DNA of 36,366 nucleotides from JBCCMQ01 sp039026235 (GCA_039026235.1 JBCCMQ010000025.1:1-36366), one strand, 5' to 3'. Positions 16,833-24,803 are shown, counted from the stretch's first letter. Program-made: numbers and translations. Notes: a model not told the origin generated them from the letters alone.

Positions 16833-17213
16833 ATGTCACTCATTTCACTGGAAGAAACCATCACCATCGCGCTATCCGTCAAAGACCGCCATGCAAGTGC
16901 TGAGTGGTACGGCAGTATGCTTGGGTTTGAAACGATCTACCACGCGGATGAGGCAGGGTGGTCAGAGCTTCAGACCAAAACGACCGGCGTGACAATCGGT
17001 TTGGGCGAACACACGGAACCTGCGCCTGGAAACTGTGTTCCTGTCTTCGGTATCAATGATCTGGATGTGGCGCGGCAAAAAATGGAACAGGCCGAAGTTA
17101 AATTTGACGGCGAAACCGATGTCGTTGAAGGCATGGTGAAGACAGCAACCTTCTATGATCCCGACGGCAACGCGATGATGCTTGCCCAAGATCTGACCGG
17201 CGGGGCAGAATAG
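16833..17213 (+). CDS. VOC-family (glyoxalase/dioxygenase superfamily) protein
   Basis: The product is 126 residues with two beta-alpha-beta-beta-beta units: ITIALSVKDRHASAEWYGSM LGFE at the start, then VPVFGINDLDVARQKMEQAE, and the terminal FYDPDGNAMMLAQDL typical of bleomycin-resistance/glyoxalase-like proteins. The exact activity (isomerase, dioxygenase or binding protein) cannot be read from the sequence. AAAGGAAAG immediately precedes the ATG. It is divergent from, and presumably regulated by, the HxlR-like gene. It is the last gene before the repeat array. Confidence 0.88.
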   Translation: MSLISLEETITIALSVKDRHASAEWYGSMLGFETIYHADEAGWSELQTKTTGVTIGLGEHTEPAPGNCVPVFGINDLDVARQKMEQAEVKFDGETDVVEGMVKTATFYDPDGNAMMLAQDLTGGAE

Positions 17214-17233
17214 GGCTTGGACTGGTTTCCCCT

Positions 17234-17550
17234 AGCGGTCGTTTGAATTCTCCGCAGCATCCGTGACTTTGGGCTCAAAGCGGCCGCTCAAACCAGGATC
17301 CATAGCACCCCACTTCGGTAACGTGCGTCGCCGCCGTGGAAAAGGCCGCTGCTTTGGACCCCTCGGAGGTCGCAGCATCCGGGAGATGCAGTAACAGCGC
17401 GCGGTGATTGCCTGCGCGGAGCGGTCTTCCATCGCCATCCGGGCAAGCAGAGCCTGCCGTGCACTGGCAAGACAGAGCTAGGTTCGGTTGGAAAGGGTCA
17501 GCTTTGCGGGACGAAGCTACCCTTTTTTATATAATAATGAATGTCCGCTT
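17234..17550 (+). repeat. Array repeat, copy A
   Basis: First of six direct copies. The left end is AGCGGTCGTTTGAAT and the right end ATGAATGTCCGCTT, imperfect terminal inverted repeats of the form GCGGACRTT...AAYGTCCGC. The shared core (from 17372, CGCAGCATCCGGGAGATGCA, to 17517) is conserved at roughly 90% or more with the other copies by eye. The middle segment is of the GCCGCCGTGG subtype, as in copy B. The right end directly abuts the stop codon of the next gene. It is noncoding: differences between copies do not respect any frame. Confidence 0.85.
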
Positions 17551-18075
17551 CTAGCGGCAGGGGTTACTTGCACCGGCTGGCAGTCTGCTAACTGCGGCCA
17601 CCCGCAACTCGCTTTCGTCACCGTAGTATGCAAACACCGACGTTAACTGTCTGCCACCTCGGCAAATGACGCGAACAGGAGCGAGAGTCTTATCATCGTC
17701 GAACACCATTGAGAGATATCCGTGGTCACGGATTTGAGCAAGGAGTGTTCCTGTTATGGTGCCAATTATTGCACCTTGTCCATCTTTGCTGTCACCTGTC
17801 ACAACACACAAGTGCCACTCGGAACCGTCTGAAAAGGCGCTGACATTTAAAGGCAATGAGGGATGTTGAAAGCTCCGCTCAAATTGAGGTACGACACTCA
17901 GCTTTGACTGAGCGTCTGAATAGCCTTGGAGACTTGTGAAGGACTGTTTAGAGACCAATTCTTCGCAGGCGTTCATGGCGTTAACCCAACCCTGCCCCAA
18001 GTCTTCTTCTGCAAACGCAGGAGCGCCACAAACTGCAACGGCAAGCGCGATCTTCGACAGACCAAATTTCAACAT
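17551..18075 (-). CDS. Secreted hypothetical protein (array cargo)
   Basis: The product is 174 residues with a clear Sec signal peptide (LSKIALAVAVCGAPAFAEED, cleavage after AFA). The mature domain has cysteines in LCVVTGD and ICRGG and near the N- and C-termini, suggesting periplasmic disulfides. A VSAFSDGSEWHLCVVTGD stretch and a C-terminal AYYGDESELRVAAVSRL are visible. No family is recognised. It is the only gene between repeat copies A and B and is transcribed opposite to their orientation. Confidence 0.8.
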   Translation of the reverse strand: MLKFGLSKIALAVAVCGAPAFAEEDLGQGWVNAMNACEELVSKQSFTSLQGYSDAQSKLSVVPQFERSFQHPSLPLNVSAFSDGSEWHLCVVTGDSKDGQGAIIGTITGTLLAQIRDHGYLSMVFDDDKTLAPVRVICRGGRQLTSVFAYYGDESELRVAAVSRLPAGASNPCR

Positions 18076-18123
18076 GCGAAGCTGCCCTCGGAATTCGGTT
18101 GTCCATCACCAGATGGTTCCCAA

Positions 18124-18442
18124 GTGCGGACATTCGTCGCAATGCAGAAAAGAAGCAAGTTGGGCGCAAATCGGCCCTACAAAGAGGGATCCATAGCAAC
18201 CCATATCGGTGGTGTGCGTCGCCGCCGTGGAAAAGGCCACTGTTTTGGGCCCCGCGGAGGTCGCAGCATCCGGGAGATGCAATAACAGCGCGCGGTGATT
18301 ACCTGCACGCAGTGGTCTTCAATCGGCACCCGGGCGAGTAGAGCCTGCCGTGCACTGGCAAGACAGGGCCAGGTTCGGTCGGAAAGGGTCAGCTTTGCGG
18401 GACAAAGCACCATTTTGCTGCGGCTGCGCCAACGTCCGCTTT
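18124..18442 (+). repeat. Array repeat, copy B
   Basis: The left end is GTGCGGACATTCGTCGCA and the right end GCGCCAACGTCCGCTTTC, the clearest terminal inverted repeat pair in the set. The middle segment is of the GCCGCCGTGGAAAAGGCC subtype. The core starts at 18262. Its internal stem TGCACG/CGTGCA is retained. Confidence 0.85.
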
Positions 18443-18498
18443 CGTTCAGAATGGATAGCGCAATTGCGCATGGCCAGCCTGGCGAGCACATGTCCCGT

Positions 18499-18813
18499 TC
18501 AGTCTTTGTCTTTCTCGGCACGCCTTTCCGCCTTCAAAGCTCGGCTGGGTGGGCAAACCTCTTGCATGAACTTTGCGAGTGTGCCGCCCAGGTTGTCCGC
18601 CTTCATTCCGTAGTTCACAAACTGACCTTCTCGCTTTTTCCAGATCAAATCCGCGGACTCCAAGACTGACAAATGCTTAGAAATGGCAGGTTGAGACATG
18701 TCAAACCGTTCGGCAACGGCGCCAGCGGTTAGCGGGCCTTCGGACAAGTACGCGAGAATTCTTCTGCGCGTTTTCGAAGCCAAAGCTTCAAACACTTTGT
18801 CAGGACTTGACAT
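18499..18813 (-). CDS. ArsR-family winged-helix repressor (array cargo)
   Basis: The product is 104 residues, the usual ArsR/SmtB length. The HTH is at ~10-75: VFEALASKTRRRILAYLSEG, PLTAGAVAERFDMSQPAISK, HLSVLESADLIWKKREGQFV. No CxC-type metal site is seen in the recognition helix, so it belongs to the non-metal branch. The ATG at 18813 has AAGGTGA in front; the longer frame to 18891 has no ribosome site and would run across the operator. It is divergent from the desaturase operon and presumably represses it via the palindrome at 18832-18849. Confidence 0.9.
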   Translation of the reverse strand: MSSPDKVFEALASKTRRRILAYLSEGPLTAGAVAERFDMSQPAISKHLSVLESADLIWKKREGQFVNYGMKADNLGGTLAKFMQEVCPPSRALKAERRAEKDKD

Positions 18814-18831
18814 GAATTCACCTTTTAACTT

Positions 18832-18849
18832 ATTAGTTATATATCTAAT
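18832..18849. promoter_or_regulatory. ArsR-type operator between arsR-like gene and desaturase
   Basis: ATTAGTTATATATCTAAT is an 18-bp inverted repeat with 16 of 18 positions symmetrical (ATTAG...CTAAT around an AT core). It lies in the 66-bp gap between the two divergent starts. Such AT-rich imperfect palindromes are typical of ArsR/SmtB sites. Confidence 0.6.
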
Positions 18850-18879
18850 ACTGTAAATGTTTTGACTGGAGTATTCAAG

Positions 18880-19884
18880 ATGCGCCTGCACTCAACAGAA
18901 CGTGTACGTCCCAACAGTCGTACCGACGCGACACAAGGCACCATTCGCTGGGACGCGATGAAGTCGATATGGTTCTTTTTCATGCTCACGGGAGGTGTCC
19001 TCGCGATCATCTGGGCACCGAGTTGGAGCGGGTTTCTTGTGTTTCTGACAACAACGGCAATCACTATTTGCGCCGGACATTCCGTGGGCATGCACAGGCT
19101 CCTCATTCACAAGTCATTCGAGACGCCTAAGTGGCTGGAATACATGCTCGTCTGGCTTGGTACACTGGTCGGTATGGCGGGACCGTTCGGTATGATCCGA
19201 GCACATGACATGCGGGACTGGCATCAACGCCAAACTGCCTGTCCTCCGCATCCAAGCCATGGCGCGGGTTTTTGGCAGGACGCATGGTGGCAAATGCATT
19301 GCCGGTTTGATCTCGACCATCCACCGCAGTTCGAAATCGAGCCTGAGATAGCGAATGACCGAGTTTATCATTGGATTGAGCGGTATTGGATGGCACAGCA
19401 ACTCATCGTGGCCGTCCCGCTGTATGTGATCGGCGGAATTGAATTTGTCTTATGGGGCGTTTGCTTGCGCGTAGCAGTCTCGTTGAGCGGACATTGGATG
19501 GTAGGCCATTTTGCGCATAAGGACGGGCATCAAGGGTGGATCGTGAACGGGTTGCCAGTGCAGGGTTATAACTTGCCTTCCTTCGCCTTAATCACCTTTG
19601 GCGAAAGTCTTCATGGGAACCACCACGCATTTCCACACTCCGCCCAGTTGGGAATCGATGAGGGACAGTCCGACATAGGATTTACCTTCATCAAATGTTT
19701 GGAGTTTTTCGGCCTAGCTAAAGATATCCAGGAACCACATTCCAAGCCCGAGCGGGAAGGTCTTTCGCGCGCTGACCAATGCAAAGAGCGTAATCCAAAA
19801 ACACTCTCGCCGTCTTGGGGTGTTATGACCTCAGGCGCAGGCTTCAATTCGTATCGGGAGGCATCAAAGTGGAACGGCAATTAA
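18880..19884 (+). CDS. Acyl-CoA/fatty acid desaturase (array cargo)
   Basis: This 334-residue membrane-bound di-iron desaturase introduces a double bond in an acyl chain in the inner membrane. Four to five hydrophobic helices are visible. The histidine boxes are HRLLIHKSF (box 1), a modified box 2 RAHDMRDWHQ in place of HRxHH, and LHGNHHAFPHS (box 3). An additional GHWMVGHFAHKDGHQGW provides further histidines. The HDMRDW form is, from memory, usual for an alphaproteobacterial subfamily. The ATG at 18880 has GGAG eight bases ahead; an upstream TTG is less likely. It overlaps the next gene by 16 bp and is controlled, by position, by the divergent ArsR protein. Confidence 0.88.
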   Translation: MRLHSTERVRPNSRTDATQGTIRWDAMKSIWFFFMLTGGVLAIIWAPSWSGFLVFLTTTAITICAGHSVGMHRLLIHKSFETPKWLEYMLVWLGTLVGMAGPFGMIRAHDMRDWHQRQTACPPHPSHGAGFWQDAWWQMHCRFDLDHPPQFEIEPEIANDRVYHWIERYWMAQQLIVAVPLYVIGGIEFVLWGVCLRVAVSLSGHWMVGHFAHKDGHQGWIVNGLPVQGYNLPSFALITFGESLHGNHHAFPHSAQLGIDEGQSDIGFTFIKCLEFFGLAKDIQEPHSKPEREGLSRADQCKERNPKTLSPSWGVMTSGAGFNSYREASKWNGN

Positions 19885-20864
19885 GCACGTTGAGCCACGT
19901 TGTCGCTGCGATTTCCGCACTGTCATATGCCTGGTTGGTCTCACAGACGACATATGTTGTGACGGCAGCACAGTTCGTTACGCCGCTTCTCATTATTGTG
20001 CTCAATCATACAGGATACCTCGCTTTTGCTGGCGGTCTCCGTGTCGGCTTTGCACAGGAAGTCTTTGGTCGCAGTGCCAGCACGGCGTTAGGGATGGTCG
20101 CGATTTTTCTTATCGGCAGTCTTGCGGCACCCTCGCCGGCAGAAGCGTCCAGTGCTGCGATTGAGACCTTTCTGATAGTTATATTCTGTTTGGTAGTGCT
20201 GCTCTTCGTGGTTGCGGTTGCTGCATTGATACTAGTGGCACTTTTTCGCCTCGTTCGCGGTCTTTGGCGCATGGTACGGAAAGTGGATGACGGGCCAGAA
20301 ACGCGCCTCTTCGATTTCGCCAGTTTGGGGATCGCAGCAGCAATCCTCGCCGCATCTAGCTTGGAGGACATTCCTGAATTCTACTCATTCGATGGCGAAA
20401 ATGAGGTTACGGCGACGCGATTTATCAATGCTGATCATCACCGAGTTTGGACTGCAATGGAGCGGGCAACTTCTCCTGAGTTTCCACTACCCAACGTCTT
20501 GGGTGCATTCCCGCAGCCAGTTTCCGTTTCGGATCAAGGGATCGAACTTGGAGCCAACCGTCAGGTGCGATTTCAAGGTCGCGAGGGTACTGGACTGCTA
20601 TCCTTGAAGGTGGTCTCAAGAACCGAAAACAAGGTGATGTTCGCAGTCATTGAAGACAGTAGCCCTTACGCCAACTGGATTGATTTTCAAGCCCTGTCCT
20701 ATCGTACCACTCCTGAAAACGGGCGAACTCGGCTTGAGGTTTCGCTTGGATCTGAGCGACGACTGGCTCCCTCGTGGTTTTTTACACCAATGATGAATGT
20801 AGCTGCCAGGCTAGCCATGGACGTGTTGGCGAGGGATGTGAAAACGCGAGCAGAGGGAGTTTAA
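19869..20864 (+). CDS. Membrane protein with C-terminal SRPBCC-like domain (array cargo)
   Basis: The product is 331 residues from GTG at 19869 (GGGAGG seven bases ahead). Residues ~1-150 contain four hydrophobic helices, including LIVIFCLVVLLFVVAVAALI. Residues ~180-330 look like a START/SRPBCC lipid- or ligand-binding domain: NEVTATRFINADHHRVWTAM at its start and AARLAMDVLARDVKTRAE as the long C-terminal helix. The 16-bp overlap with the desaturase gene suggests coupling. A lipid-handling role beside the desaturase is plausible but inferred. Confidence 0.75.
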   Translation: MERQLSTLSHVVAAISALSYAWLVSQTTYVVTAAQFVTPLLIIVLNHTGYLAFAGGLRVGFAQEVFGRSASTALGMVAIFLIGSLAAPSPAEASSAAIETFLIVIFCLVVLLFVVAVAALILVALFRLVRGLWRMVRKVDDGPETRLFDFASLGIAAAILAASSLEDIPEFYSFDGENEVTATRFINADHHRVWTAMERATSPEFPLPNVLGAFPQPVSVSDQGIELGANRQVRFQGREGTGLLSLKVVSRTENKVMFAVIEDSSPYANWIDFQALSYRTTPENGRTRLEVSLGSERRLAPSWFFTPMMNVAARLAMDVLARDVKTRAEGV

Positions 20865-20884
20865 GCAGTTGTAACGTCCTGAAA

Positions 20885-21202
20885 ACCGGACATTGGCTCG
20901 TGCTGCAGCATTTGGTATTTTGGGTTCAAAGCTGCCCTTCGAAGCAGCACCCATGGCACCGAATTCGGTGGCGCGCGTCGCTGTAGTCAGAAAGGCTACC
21001 GCCCCGGGCCCCGCGCGGGCGCGCAGCATCCGGGAGATGCAATAACAGCGCGCGGTGATTGCCTGCACGGAGCGGTCTTACATTGCCATCCGGGCAAGTA
21101 GAGCCTTCCGTGCACTGGCAAGACAGGGCCAGGTTCGGTCGGAAAGGGTCAGCTTTGCGGGACGAAGCTGCCCTTCGTTGATCGCAGACGAACGTCCCGT
21201 CA
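20885..21202 (+). repeat. Array repeat, copy C
   Basis: The left end is CCGGACATTGGCTCGTGCTG and the right end ATCGCAGACGAACGTCCCGT. The middle segment is its own variant (GCTGTAGTCAGAAAGGC), followed by the CGCGCGGGCGCGCAGC form shared with E and F. The core starts at 21024 and is nearly identical to copy D. Confidence 0.85.
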
Positions 21203-21417
21203 TCCCTGCGAAAAAATGCCAACTGTGTGTCAGTTGCGGATAGCGGCGAAATCCTGCGCTAACGAAATTTGAGGCTTTTGTCCCAGTTGAACTTGCAGGA
21301 TAATTCACCACGTAAGCCTTTGATCCGCCTCACAGCGTTTATGGCCAAGACAGATATTTGATCAACTGGGACAGTTCATTTTTATGTGACGTGTTCCCGA
21401 CAGCATGGAGATCAGAC

Positions 21418-21822
21418 ATGCAGTTCTTTGCGGTATTGAAAGGATGCTTCGCCACCTATGTCGTTGGGGTCGCCTTTAGTTGGGCAAACTATCTCCACTC
21501 TTACTGGCAGGGCAAATTGCATGTTTTTGATCAATGGAGCAGCTTATTTGTAAGCGTTGTTTATGGCGCACTTTTTGCAGCCCCCATAGCTATTTTTGTT
21601 GTTTTACTATGGGTTATACTGGCGTGGCGGAAGGTCACCGTGAAATTTTACCTAGCCCCTACAATCAGTGCGGTTTTAGTGGGGCTAATGATGTGGGCTT
21701 TGAATGGCGGCACTATCTATGCCCTTTTGCTAGGGGCATTTTGGGGGGTGTTTTTTGGAACCGTATTCTGGGTATTCACCTTCGGACGAAGTGAATCGGC
21801 GGATTTGCGTCTCGGACTTTAA
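21418..21822 (+). CDS. Small four-helix membrane protein (array cargo)
   Basis: The product is 134 residues from the ATG at 21418 (GGAG seven bases ahead). Four hydrophobic segments are visible: YVVGVAFSWANYL, VSVVYGALFAAPIAIFVVLL, YLAPTISAVLVGLMMWAL and ALLLGAFWGVFFGTVFWVFT. No family is recognised; it is an inner-membrane protein by composition. It is alone, or with the 75-codon frame below, between repeat copies C and D. The upstream ~200 bases (21203-21417) show no gene. Confidence 0.75.
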   Translation: MQFFAVLKGCFATYVVGVAFSWANYLHSYWQGKLHVFDQWSSLFVSVVYGALFAAPIAIFVVLLWVILAWRKVTVKFYLAPTISAVLVGLMMWALNGGTIYALLLGAFWGVFFGTVFWVFTFGRSESADLRLGL

Positions 21823-22018
21823 CGGTCGCAAGACACTGGCGCAGGATTTCGCCCCTACCTTCGTAGGCTACGGCTTTGTTGATAAACTGGACGTGTGCAA
21901 AACGGAATTCGTAGATGAAATTTTGAATTCAGAGGGCGCATTTGTTTCCCGGCGTCGCGTTGGCTACTTGATCGTTGCTCCGGAACGAAATCTCGTAGTC
22001 TTCGCCCATGCAGGGTAG
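21791..22018 (+). CDS. Possible small protein overlapping the membrane protein gene
   Basis: A 75-codon frame from GTG at 21791 (VNRRICVSDFNGRKTLAQDF ... GYLIVAPERNLVVFAHAG) reads like a folded protein and ends 5 bp before repeat copy D. It overlaps the preceding gene by 32 bases in another frame, with a weak ribosome site (GGACGAA). It could also be the displaced C-terminus of the preceding gene after a frameshift. Confidence 0.45.
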   Translation: MNRRICVSDFNGRKTLAQDFAPTFVGYGFVDKLDVCKTEFVDEILNSEGAFVSRRRVGYLIVAPERNLVVFAHAG

Positions 22019-22023
22019 CCCAT

Positions 22024-22342
22024 TGCGGACGTTTTTGCGATCGGCAGCATCTGTCAACTTGGGCTCAAATCGGCCCAACAAAGCAGGATCCATAGCAACC
22101 CATATCGGTGGTGTGCGTCGCCCTAGTGGGACCGGGTCACGGTTTGCGGCCCCGCGGAGGTCGCAGCATCCGGGAGATGCAATAACAGCGCACGGTGATT
22201 ACCTGCACGGAGCGGTCTTCCATCGCCATCCGGGCAAGTAGAGCCTTCCGTGCACTGGCAAGACAGGGCCAGGTTCGGTCGGAAAGGGTCATCTTTGCGG
22301 GACGAAGCGCCCTTTCGCTGCACCTGCGCCAATGACAGCTTT
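22024..22342 (+). repeat. Array repeat, copy D
   Basis: The left end is TGCGGACGTTTTTGCGATCG and the right end CTGCGCCAATGACAGCTTTG. The middle segment combines the GCCCTAGTGGG form (as in E, F) with the CCCGCGGAGGTCGCAGC form (as in A, B), so it looks like a recombinant. The core starts at 22162. Confidence 0.85.
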
Positions 22343-22354
22343 GGGTGACAGCCC

Positions 22355-23242
22355 CTAAGAAGCGTCTTGTTCAAAAATACAATCGCCCGTGCCGCCCGTT
22401 CCTCCTATGCCTCCTTTGCGTGGGCAGTCTTGAGCGGAAACAACTTCCGGTGCTGAACAAGCCGTGAGGGCAAGAAACGCGAAAAGGGCAATTGCTTTTG
22501 GATCATTTTTCTTGGCCTCACCATTTCGACTATCAAAGAAGTATCCACCAGCAAGGAACCGGTGATGCCCATTTTCGGTATCTGGAAAGGGTCGAGCCAT
22601 CGAGTCCAACTCTTCTAGCGCTTGCTGCATGCGACTTCGAAAGTGTTGGTCCAATCTTGCTATAGCAGTCTCGGACAAACCCTCGTAGTGAACACTCATG
22701 TCATGGTTATCACTTGCCTCGACGACGTTTGAAACCGCAGCTTCAAGATGGTCGCCGACGTTTGCTACCAGATATGCCGGTTGATCTTCGGAACCTGCAA
22801 TCGGCTTGTAGCGACGTGTGTTGAGGCTGAAGACATCACCGGACTCACTGACGGCACAATTTTCAATGAGGATATCCAGGAAGGTGCGAGGATAGACATC
22901 TTTTCGAATGCTGCGCGCAAGCGTCGAGAAGCTTGATTCATCGCCACTGGCCGGAATTCCGTTGGGATCGTAAGTCGGGTCATCCCACCAAAGCGCGATA
23001 ATCTCGGCCAAAGGTTGCCGCACAGTCTGTAACGGCGCGCTTTCTTTCCGTATCCGGGCAATCTCCCGGCGTTGAAGTCCTGTGCTGATGCTGACCCTGC
23101 TGTCAGTTGCGCCTTTGCCATCAAGCGATTGCGCAGCCTTTATGTATGCGTGGCGCAAGCGCTTCTCCACCGTGGGAAACAGCCACCCTCTTTGGACAGC
23201 GAGCCGAGTCAGAGGGCGCAAGGTATGGTCCAATAAGAGCAT
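22355..23242 (-). CDS. DUF6502-like protein fused to a lipoprotein-like tail (array cargo)
   Basis: The product is 295 residues. The N-terminal ~240 residues resemble DUF6502 proteins (name from memory): LRPLTRLAVQRGWLFPTVEK, then TDSRVSISTGLQRREIARIR. From residue ~250 the character changes abruptly to AIALFAFLALTACSAPEVVS, a perfect lipoprotein signal, followed by CPRKGGIGGTGGTGDC. A lipobox has no role inside a protein. At the junction an out-of-frame ATG (AAAATGATCC) overlaps the end of the first domain, so two once-overlapping genes may have been joined by a one-base shift. The ATG at 23242 is the first with good protein character; no clear ribosome site is seen. Confidence 0.65.
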   Translation of the reverse strand: MLLLDHTLRPLTRLAVQRGWLFPTVEKRLRHAYIKAAQSLDGKGATDSRVSISTGLQRREIARIRKESAPLQTVRQPLAEIIALWWDDPTYDPNGIPASGDESSFSTLARSIRKDVYPRTFLDILIENCAVSESGDVFSLNTRRYKPIAGSEDQPAYLVANVGDHLEAAVSNVVEASDNHDMSVHYEGLSETAIARLDQHFRSRMQQALEELDSMARPFPDTENGHHRFLAGGYFFDSRNGEAKKNDPKAIALFAFLALTACSAPEVVSAQDCPRKGGIGGTGGTGDCIFEQDAS

Positions 23243-23312
23243 ATGTGCAATACACACATTTTTCTTGACTGCGCAGAAGCCGGATGGCATGTGCAATATA
23301 CACATTTTTCTT
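23243..23312. promoter_or_regulatory. Twin 24-bp direct repeats, each with TGTG-N7-CACA symmetry
   Basis: ATGTGCAATACACACATTTTTCTT is at 23243-23266 and ATGTGCAATATACACATTTTTCTT at 23289-23312, one mismatch apart and separated by 22 bases. Each begins with an inverted repeat (TGTG...CACA). They sit in the 94-bp gap between the divergent DUF6502-like and lipoprotein genes, where two dimers of one regulator could bind. The first repeat directly adjoins the minus-strand start codon. Confidence 0.6.
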
Positions 23313-23336
23313 TATCTAGCCAAACGGAATGATAAA

Positions 23337-23906
23337 ATGAAGCAATACGCTATCGCTCTCAGTCTCGCAGTTCTAAGCGCGTGCTCTACACCGAGTTTCG
23401 TAGTCGATGCGGAGCCCGTGCCAGTAACTTCGACAGCCCCCGATCACTTTGAACTGCCCGCTCGTTTTGCAGTGGCGCGCACAGTCTACGGAAGAACGCA
23501 GGCGACCGGTTCAGCAGAGGCAGCGATTTGGGAGGCATTGACAAATCGCACCGCAAGCCTTGGCGACTTTTCACCCTTGGTGATACAGGAAACAGGCTTC
23601 GGGTATTCCCAAAAGAACACCTTGGTCGATAATGCCCGTGAGCAGCGATACAACTACCTGCTGTTGGTTCGCATGGATCCGGCACTTGGCACTGCCGACA
23701 TTGTTCTTTTTGACACTGGGTCCGGCGCAGTTATGGCCACCGCTCAAGCAATTTCACCAGATGGTGGTCGACGTGGCTTTTGGGGTGGACGGATCCGCAA
23801 TCCTAATCGTCTTGAACGTGCCACATTAAGAATCGCTGAGGCTGCGGTGCCGGTTGTTGACGAGTTGTTGGAGGGCGTCGCTAGGCGTCAGTACATAGCA
23901 AGTTGA
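23337..23906 (+). CDS. Lipoprotein of unknown function (array cargo)
   Basis: The product is 189 residues. It starts MKQYAIALSLAVLSACSTPS, a type II signal with lipobox LSAC, so the mature protein is lipid-anchored. The mature part (LPARFAVARTVYGRTQATGS, then REQRYNYLLLVRMDPALGTA, GRRGFWGGRIRNPNRLERAT) is an alpha/beta periplasmic domain of a type seen in stress-related lipoproteins, but no family is named with confidence. The start is fixed by the signal peptide; GGAATGA lies just upstream. It is divergent from the DUF6502-like gene and 18 bp ahead of repeat copy E. Confidence 0.82.
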   Translation: MKQYAIALSLAVLSACSTPSFVVDAEPVPVTSTAPDHFELPARFAVARTVYGRTQATGSAEAAIWEALTNRTASLGDFSPLVIQETGFGYSQKNTLVDNAREQRYNYLLLVRMDPALGTADIVLFDTGSGAVMATAQAISPDGGRRGFWGGRIRNPNRLERATLRIAEAAVPVVDELLEGVARRQYIAS

Positions 23907-23924
23907 TGATGTCTAGGAGGCCAA

Positions 23925-24226
23925 TGCCGACCTTCATTAAGTGCGCAGCATCCGACAGTTTGGGCTCAAATCAGCCCTACACAGCGGGATCCATTGCAAC
24001 CCATATCGGTGGTGTGCGTCGCCCTAGTCGGAACGGGTCACGGTTTGCGGACCCGCGCGGGCGCGCAGCATCCGGGAGCTGCAATAACAGCGCGCGGTGA
24101 TTACCTGCACGGAGCGGTCTTCCATCGGCATCCGGGCAAGCAGAGCCAGCCGTGCACTGGCAAGACAGGGCCAGGTTCGGTCGGAAAGGGTCAGCTTTGC
24201 GGACATTGCTGCCGTTGACGTTCCAG
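23925..24226 (+). repeat. Array repeat, copy E
   Basis: The left end is TGCCGACCTTCATTAAGTGC. The right end is shortened: after CAGCTTTGCGG the sequence jumps to ACATTGCTGCCGTTGACGTT, losing the stem and tail of the other copies. The core starts at 24064. The hairpin GCATC-loop-GATGC is lost (GAGCTGC), but the TGCACGG/CCGTGCA stem is kept. Confidence 0.85.
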
Positions 24227-24278
24227 TGGAAACAGTGACCCATTAATCGCAAGGAATTGATCTAGAGGGACAATTGGC

Positions 24279-24803
24279 ATGAACTTCCTCCAAGGTGCTC
24301 TTCTGAGCTTTGCGGCTTACTTTTTTTTAGCCATAGTTTTGTTCGGTGGGCTTCTGCGCTCAATTGGCTTTCTTACGTTTTGGAACGACCGACTTGGAAT
24401 ACCAAACTGGCATATTTTCATTGCGTTGGGCGTCGGGGTTGGGATTGGGATTGCGCTTCTCAGTTGGCGCACTGGTTTGAAGCCATACTTTACTCCTGCA
24501 ATTTTTGTTGTGACTGCAATTGTTTGCACCACGGTTTCGCTTGCTAGTTACTTGGAGGCTCGCCGCTCCAAGGAAATCAAAAGGTTCGAACCAGACCGCG
24601 CTATTCGAGCTTCATTCTTTAGCTCTCTTCGTAATGCGCCAGCTGATTTCCAGTTATTCCTACATGGTGCGGCTCTTAAAGACTGCATTCCGTTCGGATG
24701 GAGTTACCGGACGATGACGTTCTATGAGTTGCCAAGCAATGTCGCTGTCAATGTTTTGCCGCCTGCTTGGGTCGATGAATGTCAGATCAAACGCACCCGG
24801 TAG
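24279..24803 (+). CDS. Membrane protein of unknown function (array cargo)
   Basis: The product is 174 residues. Three hydrophobic helices occupy residues ~5-95 (LLSFAAYFFLAIVLFGGLL, IFIALGVGVGIGIALLSW, PAIFVVTAIVCTTVSLASYL), followed by an ~80-residue soluble tail with FQLFLHGAALKDCIPFGWSY. No family is recognised. It is the only gene between copies E and F. The base composition is lower in GC than the flanking repeats. Confidence 0.75.
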   Translation: MNFLQGALLSFAAYFFLAIVLFGGLLRSIGFLTFWNDRLGIPNWHIFIALGVGVGIGIALLSWRTGLKPYFTPAIFVVTAIVCTTVSLASYLEARRSKEIKRFEPDRAIRASFFSSLRNAPADFQLFLHGAALKDCIPFGWSYRTMTFYELPSNVAVNVLPPAWVDECQIKRTR

